From Oscillospiraceae bacterium (GTDB taxonomy: Bacteria > Bacillota > Clostridia > Oscillospirales > Ruminococcaceae): a stretch of DNA of 15,654 bases. This document shows, piece after piece, positions 1-7,305 of the stretch. The stretch lies in NCBI GenBank assembly GCA_003516865.1, contig DPBR01000045.1:23436-39089 (forward strand), written 5' to 3'. The notes under the pieces are model-generated. The model did no database searches and had not been told where the DNA came from. It saw nothing but the letters and a program-made list of their open reading frames with translations. Made by a program: the position numbers and the translations under genes. How positions within the stretch are numbered: position 1 is the stretch's first letter; each line of letters starts with the position of its first letter.

Positions 1-43
1 AGGGACGCAAACGGTCAAATTCGACGTGAAAACCAGTCTATGA
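1..43 (+). CDS. Possible 3' end of an upstream gene (partial)
   Basis: Frame 2 is open from the window edge to a TGA at 41-43 and would end in the residues GTQTVKFDVKTSL. The stop overlaps the ATG at 40-42 as ATGA. Third codon positions in this frame look more like the neighbouring genes than those of frame 1, which is also open here. The ATGA overlap is used elsewhere in this window (8818-8821 and 11450-11453), which makes a gene end plausible. Only 13 codons are visible, so no function can be suggested. Confidence 0.35.
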   Translation, partial: GTQTVKFDVKTSL

Positions 44-2199
44 AAGACGTTCTCGGCGAAATCAACAGGCGCGCTTTCGAGATTATGGACGACGCCGCGG
101 GTATGGGCAGGTCGGGTATCAGACCTATAAGCGACACGGAAAAAGCTGATTTCGCCGCCCTCAAAGAGCAGATTGAGGGACTTGACGCTGCGGAAAAAAC
201 CGCTTATACGGAAAATGTCGCTAATTTCTACGGACTTCGCTCATATGCGAATATGGATATCACGCCTAAGGTAAACAGCCTTACGCTCTCCCTCGACAAG
301 AACCCCGTTGTTCAGACGACAGCGGAAGCTTACGTCGAAAAACAGAAAAACGGCACGCTCTCTTTCGCTGAAATCGAATGGGGCGAGTCAAATCTCGACT
401 ATATGGTTGAGGGACTTTACACCGCAGACGAGCTGAAAAACCTCAAAAGAGCGGGCATAGACCCCGCTATGGGCATTCTCATCGACGGAAAACCCGTCAA
501 CTTCAATTCCCGCGGTACGCCCACTATGCTCGATTCCGCAAAGAAAAAGTGCGAAATCGTTTCAAGCGCAATGCAGGGCGCGAAAATCGACGTAACAAAG
601 TTTGTTCCCGACGGCAGAGGCGGCTATACGAGCGGAAATATCGTTCCCGTTAAGACCGACCTCTCGATGAACACCGAAAGACGCTCTATCTGGACTATCC
701 TCAAGCAGCTTTTCGGATTTATCGTGACGCTCAAGGATAAGATTACTCAGGCAAATAAAGAAGTCAGGGATTATCAGTTCGACCCCGAAAACGCCGCGAC
801 GATTTCTACCGCAAAGAAAGCCGCCGATGCCGCGCAAATCAGAGCTAAACTCAGCGAAAGAAGCGATTTTTCCACCTCTATGGACCTCGATTTCTACGGC
901 GACATTTACCCGACAAACGACCCGAACGTCGACAAGCACGACGCAATTACCGAAGGAATATTGAGGGACAGGACTTTTTCAAACAGCACCTTGTCTAAGA
1001 GTCCCACGGGCGATATTCTCAAAACAATGGGACGTATTCCGTCGCGCGTTAATGTCGCGGTTTTCTATGGAATGTCGAAGGGCCACTCTTACGAGGATAT
1101 GACCGCGAATACCCCCGAAGGAAGAACTCTCCGCAGACAGATAGGGCGGGATTTTGTCGAGGAATTTAAGGTTTGCAAGCTTGATGAATACGCGCAGCAA
1201 AAAAATCTCGACCCCACAAACGATGATACAATAAAGCAGTATCGAACATTTGTTCTCGGCAAAATGCAGAACCTTGAAACTATTCTCGCAAAGGGCTGCG
1301 AGGAATTTGTAAAACTGCCCATTCCGAAGCTCGACCCCAACGACCACGCGCAGTTTGCCGAGAATTTGACAAAGCTTGACAGCATCACAAAAATGGCGAA
1401 AGACGTTTCGCAGTCGTTTGAAAATCTTACAACAAATACTCTTGCGCCCTCAGACCCCACAGCTATGAGAATTTCCGACAGAACTGCGGCTGTGTTCACT
1501 TTCGCGTCGTCGCAGCTTGAACCTATCATACATCTCGGAAAGGTAAATGACATTTATCTTGCTTTCATCAAATCAGACGACTACCTCAACCCCGAAGGCA
1601 AGGATACCCCGCTCTTCATAATAGACGGTGCGGCAAAAGCAAAAGCATCCCTCACCTATTTCAAAGAAAATTCCGAGGGAGTCAACACAATCGACGACCT
1701 CAATAAAAACAAGGAACTCAACCTGCAAGTCGTTACTATGGCATGGGTCAGCAATGCTCCGGACCCCTCTACCACCAAAGATATCGCCGAAAAGGAATTA
1801 AAATACTATCTTTCCTCCGACGACCCCAACTTAAAACCCATTATAATCGACCCGAAGTCGAAGAAAGTCGACGCATTCGGCGCCATCTTTGATTACCAAG
1901 GTATGTATAATGAGGTTAAAACCACGTCCGAAGAATTTACAATGGGCATTGACCGCTATACCCAAATGCTCCCCGAAAATCAGAGAACGCTTCCCGTTTC
2001 CGAGAGAATTGCCGCTGTGAAGGCTTTCCAAGAGGAAGCCGCTGCAAATAAAGCTAAGGTGATGTCTGAAATACAGGTTCACACCAAGGAAAAGATGAGC
2101 TTCAGCGAGCTTCTCGGCGACAAAACCCGCGATGTTACGGCTAAGCCCAAGGAGCAGAGCCACGAAAAAACGCTTGAAGCAGGCGGATTAACTAAATAA
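40..2199 (+). CDS. Large hypothetical protein, 719 aa, unknown family
   Basis: I do not recognise this protein. From the ATG at 40 it is 719 residues, acidic and lysine-rich, with very few cysteines and no convincing membrane segment or signal peptide, so it is probably cytoplasmic. Residues about 213-245 form an amphipathic stretch with a hydrophobic core (WTILKQLFGFIVTLK) followed by a charged helix. The rest alternates predicted helices with Asp/Pro/Asn-rich turns, and the last 35 residues look disordered and charged. No nucleotide-binding, protease or nuclease motif stands out. The start is uncertain: no ribosome site precedes 40, and the same frame is open to the window edge. However, the ATG overlaps a possible upstream stop as ATGA, which would allow translational coupling. 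A strong terminator follows 12 bases after the stop. Existence of the gene is secure; its function and exact start are not. Confidence 0.85.
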   Translation: MKDVLGEINRRAFEIMDDAAGMGRSGIRPISDTEKADFAALKEQIEGLDAAEKTAYTENVANFYGLRSYANMDITPKVNSLTLSLDKNPVVQTTAEAYVEKQKNGTLSFAEIEWGESNLDYMVEGLYTADELKNLKRAGIDPAMGILIDGKPVNFNSRGTPTMLDSAKKKCEIVSSAMQGAKIDVTKFVPDGRGGYTSGNIVPVKTDLSMNTERRSIWTILKQLFGFIVTLKDKITQANKEVRDYQFDPENAATISTAKKAADAAQIRAKLSERSDFSTSMDLDFYGDIYPTNDPNVDKHDAITEGILRDRTFSNSTLSKSPTGDILKTMGRIPSRVNVAVFYGMSKGHSYEDMTANTPEGRTLRRQIGRDFVEEFKVCKLDEYAQQKNLDPTNDDTIKQYRTFVLGKMQNLETILAKGCEEFVKLPIPKLDPNDHAQFAENLTKLDSITKMAKDVSQSFENLTTNTLAPSDPTAMRISDRTAAVFTFASSQLEPIIHLGKVNDIYLAFIKSDDYLNPEGKDTPLFIIDGAAKAKASLTYFKENSEGVNTIDDLNKNKELNLQVVTMAWVSNAPDPSTTKDIAEKELKYYLSSDDPNLKPIIIDPKSKKVDAFGAIFDYQGMYNEVKTTSEEFTMGIDRYTQMLPENQRTLPVSERIAAVKAFQEEAAANKAKVMSEIQVHTKEKMSFSELLGDKTRDVTAKPKEQSHEKTLEAGGLTK

Positions 2200-2210
2200 A
2201 CAAAATATGT

Positions 2211-2239
2211 AAAATCCCCCTGTTCGCAGGGGGATTTTT
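2211..2239 (+). terminator. Intrinsic terminator after the large hypothetical gene
   Basis: A perfect 12-bp stem (AAAATCCCCCTG, 2211-2222) pairs with 2227-2238 around a TTCG tetraloop and runs into a T-rich 3' side. It lies 12 bases past the stop at 2199 and separates that gene from the metal-transport operon, which has its own promoter. Confidence 0.92.
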
Positions 2240-2294
2240 CGTTATATGACAATTTCTTTTCACGAACGGATAAGCGTGTTTGTGCATTTTTCTC

Positions 2295-2323
2295 TTGACT
2301 TTTTCCGACAAAAAGGGTATAAT
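2295..2323 (+). promoter_or_regulatory. Sigma-A promoter of the DUF6110/P-type ATPase operon
   Basis: The -35 box TTGACT (2295-2300) and -10 box TATAAT (2318-2323) are separated by exactly 17 bases. The predicted transcription start is near 2330, giving a leader of about 48 bases before the ATG at 2378. It sits just after the preceding terminator. Confidence 0.85.
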
Positions 2324-2328
2324 CAAAT

Positions 2329-2354
2329 TAACAGAGCTCCGACATACTCTGTTA
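2329..2354 (+). promoter_or_regulatory. Inverted repeat at the predicted transcription start (candidate operator)
   Basis: An exact 8-bp inverted repeat, TAACAGAG (2329-2336) and CTCTGTTA (2347-2354), has a 10-base spacer. It begins 5 bases after the -10 box, so it covers the predicted start site. This position suits a repressor that blocks transcription, as metal-responsive regulators often do; it could also fold as a small leader hairpin. No regulator gene lies beside it, and the controlling protein is unknown. Confidence 0.5.
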
Positions 2355-2377
2355 TCACATTTCAGGAGGTTTTAAAT

Positions 2378-2620
2378 ATGAAAAACATCTTCAAAAACAA
2401 GGATTTCTGGCTGGTTGTCGCAGGAGCGGCGGGCGCTGTCGTAGGCAAAAAGGTCATCACCGCAAAAAAGACGAGAGAACTCGCCGTTAAGGGTCTTGCA
2501 AAGGGAATGAAGTTCACCGACGACGCAAAAACCACGTTCCGCAATATGAAAGACGAGGCTCAGGATATCTGCTATGAAGCAAAGGAACAGGCGGGACTTA
2601 ACGAAGAAAGTGAAAACTAA
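2378..2620 (+). CDS. Small DUF6110-like protein, partner of the P-type ATPase (80 aa)
   Basis: This 80-residue protein starts at 2378, where AGGAGG (2364-2369) lies 8 bases upstream. An in-frame ATG at 2246 would cross the promoter and is rejected. Residues about 8-25 (FWLVVAGAAGAVVGKKVI) form a short hydrophobic, glycine/alanine-rich segment, followed by a Lys/Asp-rich helix ending in an acidic tail. Small proteins of this type (DUF6110 family, from memory) are found immediately upstream of P1B heavy-metal ATPases in Firmicutes. The stop overlaps the ATPase start (TAATG), so the two are co-translated. It probably sits at the membrane and assists or regulates the pump, but no activity is established. 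Gene confidence is high; the family name is moderate. Confidence 0.82.
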   Translation: MKNIFKNKDFWLVVAGAAGAVVGKKVITAKKTRELAVKGLAKGMKFTDDAKTTFRNMKDEAQDICYEAKEQAGLNEESEN

Positions 2621-4710
2621 TGCGCTATAATATCATTTCCGATTATCCCGGACGTATCAGAGTGCGGTTTGGGGGTCGTGCTTTTGACAAATCGCTTGAA
2701 AGCCGTATCAAAAAGTTAGTCGAAACTAACATTTTTGTCTTGTCTGCCGAGGCTCATTACGCAAACGGCGGTCTGCTGATTTACTACAAAAAAGGCTGCC
2801 GCAGCGATGTAATCGGATTAATTGAGAGCATCGACTTCCGAAAACTCAATCCGATACCCGATGATGACGCGGCAAAGGAAATTGACGGAAACTTCAAAAA
2901 AGGGCTTAGAAAGCTGATAATTTCGCATTATCTGAAAAAGCTGTTTTTGCCCGCTCCGATACGCGCGGCGCTTACGGTATATCAGGGCGCGAAATATGTG
3001 TTTAACGGGCTTTCTCTGCTCTCGCAGGGCAAACTCACGGTTGAGGTTCTTGACGCGGCTTCAATTACCGCCTGTCTTGCACAGCGCAATTTCAAGACGG
3101 CTTCAACCATTATGCTTATGCTGTCCGTTTCTTCGCTGCTTGAGGACTATACTCACGCGCGAACCAAGGCGGTGCTTACGTCGAGCCTTGCCGTTAAGGC
3201 GGATAAAGTCTGGCTTGCGAACGGCGGCGAGGACGTGCTTATCCCGATAAAACAGCTTAATATCGGCGATAAAATCCGCGTCAGAACGGGCAGCGTAATC
3301 CCCGTTGACGGCGAAATAACCGACGGCGAAGCGTACATAAACGAGTCCTCGATGACCGGAGAACCGCTCGCTGTGATGAAGTCGGAAAACGCTACGGTTT
3401 TCGCAGGAACGGTCGTTGAGGAAGGCTCGATTGTCGTAAAAGTCAGAGCGATAAGCTCGGATACGAAAATTCAGAAGATAATCGAGCTTATAGACACTTC
3501 CGAGAACCTCAAGGCGGGTATTCAGAGCCGCGCCGAACGGCTTGCGGACGGGATTGTGCCGTTCAGCTTCATCGGTTTCGGACTTACGCTACTGCTCACG
3601 CGAAACATAACCAAGGCGGTTTCGCTGCTTATGGTGGATTATTCCTGCGCGATAAAGCTGTCCGCGCCCATTGCGGTTATTTCGGCGCTTCGCGAGGCGG
3701 CTGACCATAATATCACTGTTAAGGGCGGAAAGTACCTCGAAGCCTTTGCCGCCGCAGATACCATTGTTTTCGATAAAACCGGCACTCTCACGAACGCAGA
3801 GCCGGTGCTGGATAAGGTTATCCCGTTCGGGGATTATTCCGAGGAGGAAGCGCTGAGAACAGCCGCCTGTATCGAGGAACATTTCCCGCACAGTATGGCG
3901 AGAGCGATTGTCAAAGGCGCGGAGGAACGCGGCGTCGTTCACGCGGAAGAACACGCCGAGGTAAATTACATCGTGGCGCACGGAATTGCGACAACCCTTC
4001 ACGGGAAACGCGCCGTTATCGGAAGCCGCCACTTTGTCTGCGAGGACGAGGGCGTTGTGATTACCGACGAACAGCAGGCTGAGATTGACAAGGCGGCGGG
4101 CGCTTCGTCCGTGATTTACCTTGCGGTTGGAAATAAGCTTGCGGGCGCGCTTTGTATAAACGACCCACCGCGTGCGGAAGCCGCAAAAGCGGTTGCTCTG
4201 ATGAAAAAATGCGGCATCGAAAACATCGTTATGCTCACGGGCGACAGCAGCTCTGCGGCTGATATGATTGCGCGGAAGCTTGGAATAACCGAAGTTCACG
4301 CACAGGTTCTCCCCGAAGAAAAGCACAGCCACATTGAACGCCTGAAAGCCGCGGGGCGCCGCGTGATAATGGTCGGCGACGGCATAAACGACGCTCCCGC
4401 GCTTGCGGCTGCCGACGTTTCGGTGGCGATGAGCGACGCTTCGGATATCGCAAAGGAAACCGCCGATATTACGCTCAGAGGCGCGCAGCTCACGGAACTG
4501 GCGGTTCTGCGGATACTCAGCGAGCGGCTTATGGAGCGGATTAACTCGAATTACAGGTTTATCCTCACGTTCAACACAGCGCTTCTGGCGCTGGGATTTT
4601 TCGGCGTGATAACACCGTCTTTTTCCGCTTTACTGCACAACGGCTCTACTATCGCAATCTGCGCGAAAAGTATGACCCCGCTTCTCGGAAACGGCAAAGC
4701 CGCTCTGTAA
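2620..4710 (+). CDS. Heavy-metal translocating P1B-type ATPase (HMA2-like N-terminus)
   Basis: This 696-residue ion pump carries every P-type ATPase hallmark: TGEP in the actuator domain (246-249), the phosphorylated Asp385 in DKTGTLT, a PH motif at 423-424 (HFPHSMA) in place of the usual SEHP, TGD at 540-542 and GDGINDAPAL from 586. The N-terminal ~80 residues resemble the HMA2 fold (PGRIRVRF at 10-17) but have no CxxC metal site. The membrane motif before the phosphorylation domain is DYSCAIKLSAP (340-350), with Cys343 but no CPC. The last membrane segments include LHNGSTIAI (672-680). It should move a transition metal across the cytoplasmic membrane using ATP. The missing cysteines argue against a classical copper or cadmium pump, and the substrate cannot be assigned. 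Its ATG overlaps the stop of the DUF6110-like gene (TAATG), indicating coupled translation. Confidence 0.95.
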   Translation: MRYNIISDYPGRIRVRFGGRAFDKSLESRIKKLVETNIFVLSAEAHYANGGLLIYYKKGCRSDVIGLIESIDFRKLNPIPDDDAAKEIDGNFKKGLRKLIISHYLKKLFLPAPIRAALTVYQGAKYVFNGLSLLSQGKLTVEVLDAASITACLAQRNFKTASTIMLMLSVSSLLEDYTHARTKAVLTSSLAVKADKVWLANGGEDVLIPIKQLNIGDKIRVRTGSVIPVDGEITDGEAYINESSMTGEPLAVMKSENATVFAGTVVEEGSIVVKVRAISSDTKIQKIIELIDTSENLKAGIQSRAERLADGIVPFSFIGFGLTLLLTRNITKAVSLLMVDYSCAIKLSAPIAVISALREAADHNITVKGGKYLEAFAAADTIVFDKTGTLTNAEPVLDKVIPFGDYSEEEALRTAACIEEHFPHSMARAIVKGAEERGVVHAEEHAEVNYIVAHGIATTLHGKRAVIGSRHFVCEDEGVVITDEQQAEIDKAAGASSVIYLAVGNKLAGALCINDPPRAEAAKAVALMKKCGIENIVMLTGDSSSAADMIARKLGITEVHAQVLPEEKHSHIERLKAAGRRVIMVGDGINDAPALAAADVSVAMSDASDIAKETADITLRGAQLTELAVLRILSERLMERINSNYRFILTFNTALLALGFFGVITPSFSALLHNGSTIAICAKSMTPLLGNGKAAL

Positions 4711-4725
4711 ACGCGCGAAAATAAT

Positions 4726-4763
4726 AAAAAACACAGTTCATTGCAAAAATGAGCTGTGTTTTT
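4726..4763. terminator. Bidirectional terminator between convergent operons
   Basis: A stem of about 16 bp (4727-4742 with 4748-4763, one T-G pair at 4737/4753) has A-runs on the left and T-runs on the right, so it can terminate transcription from either side. It lies 16 bases after the P-type ATPase stop and about 22 bases past the stop of the minus-strand DHHW gene. Confidence 0.9.
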
Positions 4764-4785
4764 GTTTATAACGCGGAAAACGCTG

Positions 4786-5892
4786 TTAATAAGCGCATCT
4801 CGACAAGCCGATATCTTCGCAGAAATTCGGAATATTGTACAGCACGAGAACCTCGGTTATGCCGTTTTCTTTGATATAATCGCTTATTTTTCCCCTGAAA
4901 AAGCGCATATCAATAAGGTGCGTTTCTGCGTAATCGTCAACGACAAACTGACCGAATGTGTTCGCATACGAGTCTTTTATGATGAGAAGCTTGCCCTCGC
5001 CGCCGCCGTTTATTTTCGTTGTCGCCTGATTTGAGTTGAAGAAAACGGCATATTTGTCGCTGCTTTTGAGATATTTTTCCTCGTAAATGCTGTCGGTGAC
5101 ATAATCGCCGCCGTTGTAATCGACAGTGTGATTTTCGCGCTTGAAATAAGCGTCAATCGAGTCATACGGCGCAAAAGGATAATTTACCTTTGAGTAAGTC
5201 GTGCCGCGAAAATCATCGCAGAGCGTGCGCTTCGTCCATTCCGTCAGCAAAGCGGGCGTTTCCCCTTTTGAACGAACCCACTCCGCATAAGCGTAATACG
5301 CGCCGAGCGAAGTCCAGTGGTGGTCGGTTTTGTAGAAAATATACTCGTCTTTGTGCAGAAAAAGTTGTTCCGATACGCCCACAACGTCAAGCCCGCATTT
5401 TTTTGCATACTCGATAACCGCGCTCTGATTTGCATTCGGCGCAAACGCGGGAAGCCTGTCGGACAAAATGTCGCTCGCAGTCGGTACAAGCATTATCCGA
5501 ACGGGAATTTCGCTTTCCGCAAGATTATCCGAGAGCTTTTTCAGCGCGGCGAAATTTGCTTTCGCCTGTTTTGACGGAAGCGTTTTATGCGCTTCAATCA
5601 GATAGCCGTCCTTTCCGAAATACACGCCGCCGCTTTCGGTTTTTCCGAAAACACGCTCGCAAACCGTCTTTGCCGAAACCCAGCCGTCCCGCGCGGGAAA
5701 CTGGTCCGCAAGATATTCTTCTATCTCATCGCCGAACTTTCCGCTCGCCAAATCTTCCGCCGTTATCTTCGGGAGCTGTTTCAGCGTGCGCTTTTCGCTT
5801 TCGGAGTAATATTTATCGGGAACAAAAACGCTTGCAAGCATACCCGACGCAAGAATAATGCAAAAAATCACCGTAATAATTTTATTTCTCAT
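4786..5892 (-). CDS. DHHW-family protein (AlgJ/AlgX-like partner of MBOAT)
   Basis: This 368-residue protein begins with a membrane anchor or uncleaved signal (IITVIFCIILASGMLASVFV, 5-24). It then shows the family's N-terminal pattern ending YLADQFPARDGW (60-71). The motif YKTDHHWTSLGAYYAY (187-202) contains the diagnostic DHHW at 190-193, and a late KDSYAN motif resembles the serine region of SGNH-type acyl hydrolases/transferases. Proteins of this family work outside the membrane with an MBOAT partner to transfer acyl groups to cell-envelope polymers. The MBOAT gene lies directly upstream, its stop only 8 bases before this start. The ribosome site AAGGTG overlaps that stop, so translation is probably coupled. 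The acceptor polymer is unknown. It ends the operon at a bidirectional terminator. Confidence 0.92.
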   Translation of the reverse strand: MRNKIITVIFCIILASGMLASVFVPDKYYSESEKRTLKQLPKITAEDLASGKFGDEIEEYLADQFPARDGWVSAKTVCERVFGKTESGGVYFGKDGYLIEAHKTLPSKQAKANFAALKKLSDNLAESEIPVRIMLVPTASDILSDRLPAFAPNANQSAVIEYAKKCGLDVVGVSEQLFLHKDEYIFYKTDHHWTSLGAYYAYAEWVRSKGETPALLTEWTKRTLCDDFRGTTYSKVNYPFAPYDSIDAYFKRENHTVDYNGGDYVTDSIYEEKYLKSSDKYAVFFNSNQATTKINGGGEGKLLIIKDSYANTFGQFVVDDYAETHLIDMRFFRGKISDYIKENGITEVLVLYNIPNFCEDIGLSRCAY

Positions 5893-5900
5893 AATTCACC

Positions 5901-7304
5901 TTAAAATCTGAAATACAAAAACGGATTGTACGAGCCGCTTATCAGAAATGCAGCGGAAATTGCGGAAATTCCAACAAGCCTCGCCGCGTCAACAGCAAGC
6001 AGCGCGCCTTCTTTCGCTTTTGCGGAAATTTTAGCGTAAATACGCTTCGCAAGCGGCGTTGAAGCAAGCGCGCAAACGAGAATTAACGGGAGATATGTCA
6101 GGAGCTGATACATCGCCGCGCCGCTTACAAAGCCCGCTCCGCCGCCGAACATCGCCTTGAGATACGCGGCGCCGCTTCCGATATCCTCGAAAGCGAACAG
6201 CACCCAGCCGAAAAGCACGGCAAGCCCCGCGTAGATATGCCCGACAAACTTAGGCGCTTTTTCCAGCCATTTCAGCAGAAAAAGCTTCTCGATTATGAGC
6301 AAAATTCCATAAAAAACGCCCCAAAGCACATAGTTCAGACTTGCGCCGTGCCAGAAGCCCGTAAGCAGCCACACAACGGCGATGTTGCGTATTTGTTTCG
6401 GGAAGCCGCCGCGATTGCCTCCGAGCGGAATGTAAACGTAATCCCGAAACCACGTTCCGAGAGAAATATGCCATCTGCGCCAGAATTCCGTGACGCTTTT
6501 TGAAATGTACGGGTAATTGAAATTCTCGCAGAAATCGAAGCCGAAAATCTTTCCAAGCCCTATCGCCATATCGCTGTAACCCGAAAAATCAAAGTATATT
6601 TGGAACGCGAACGCGATTATTCCGAGCCACGCGCCAACAGCCATGAGCTGTGCCGCGTCCGTTTTGGAAGCCGCGTCCCAGAGCAGACCGATGTTATTCG
6701 CAAGCAGAACTTTCTTTCCAAGACCCATGACAAAGCGTTTTGCGCCCTCGCCGAAGTTATCGGCGGAATGTATGCGGCTGTCAAGCTGCTCCGCAATATC
6801 GCGGTAACGCACGATAGGACCCGCGATAAGCTGCGGAAACATCGCGACATACGCTCCAAACGAAACGATATTCTTCTGTACCCTCGCTTCTCCGCGGTAA
6901 ACGTCTATCGTATAGCTCATCGTCTGGAACGTGTAGAATGAAATTCCGATTGGAAGCGGCAGATTGAGCGCGGGAATTTCGCAGCCAAAAATCCCGTTTA
7001 TCGCGCCGATAAAGAAATCCGTGTACTTGAAAAAACACAGCAAACCGATGTTCACGATTATGGAAACGAGCAGTCCGATTTTTTGCGTTTTCGTGCCGCG
7101 ATACTTCTCGACAAGCCGCCCGCAGGTGTAGTCCAGAGCAGTCGAAAACAGCATAAGCGCCACATAAATCGGCTCTCCCCACGCGTAAAAAAGCAGGCTG
7201 AACAGAAAAAGCACAGTGTTCTTAGCCTGCCGCGGCACGGAGAAATATATCAGCAGCACCGCAGGCAGGAAAAACAAAAGGAAAGTAAGGCTTGAAAAAA
7301 CCAT
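5901..7304 (-). CDS. MBOAT O-acyltransferase, AlgI/DltB-like
   Basis: This 467-residue polytopic membrane protein belongs to the membrane-bound O-acyltransferase family. Signature stretches are PQLIAGPIVRYRDI (157-170), FQIYFDFSGYSDMAIGLG (234-251), FWRRWHISLGTWFRDYVYIP (274-293) and LTGFWHGAS (314-322). His319 in the last one corresponds to the conserved histidine regarded as catalytic in AlgI-type enzymes. The length matches AlgI relatives. The enzyme should take an acyl group from a cytoplasmic donor and pass it through the membrane to an extracellular partner, here presumably the DHHW protein encoded immediately downstream. A GGAGG ribosome site precedes the ATG, and only one base separates it from the stop of the DUF4358 gene. 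Its substrate (teichoic acid, peptidoglycan or exopolysaccharide) cannot be told from sequence. Confidence 0.95.
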   Translation of the reverse strand: MVFSSLTFLLFFLPAVLLIYFSVPRQAKNTVLFLFSLLFYAWGEPIYVALMLFSTALDYTCGRLVEKYRGTKTQKIGLLVSIIVNIGLLCFFKYTDFFIGAINGIFGCEIPALNLPLPIGISFYTFQTMSYTIDVYRGEARVQKNIVSFGAYVAMFPQLIAGPIVRYRDIAEQLDSRIHSADNFGEGAKRFVMGLGKKVLLANNIGLLWDAASKTDAAQLMAVGAWLGIIAFAFQIYFDFSGYSDMAIGLGKIFGFDFCENFNYPYISKSVTEFWRRWHISLGTWFRDYVYIPLGGNRGGFPKQIRNIAVVWLLTGFWHGASLNYVLWGVFYGILLIIEKLFLLKWLEKAPKFVGHIYAGLAVLFGWVLFAFEDIGSGAAYLKAMFGGGAGFVSGAAMYQLLTYLPLILVCALASTPLAKRIYAKISAKAKEGALLAVDAARLVGISAISAAFLISGSYNPFLYFRF

Positions 7305-7305
7305 T

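Noticed and set aside
2246..2377. Upstream extension of the DUF6110-like gene
   Set aside because: The extension crosses the -35 and -10 boxes; the ATG at 2378 has an excellent AGGAGG at the right distance.
3589..4332. 247-codon minus-strand open frame
   Set aside because: It lies wholly antisense to the P-type ATPase catalytic domain, whose motifs are intact; its composition is a mirror of that gene.
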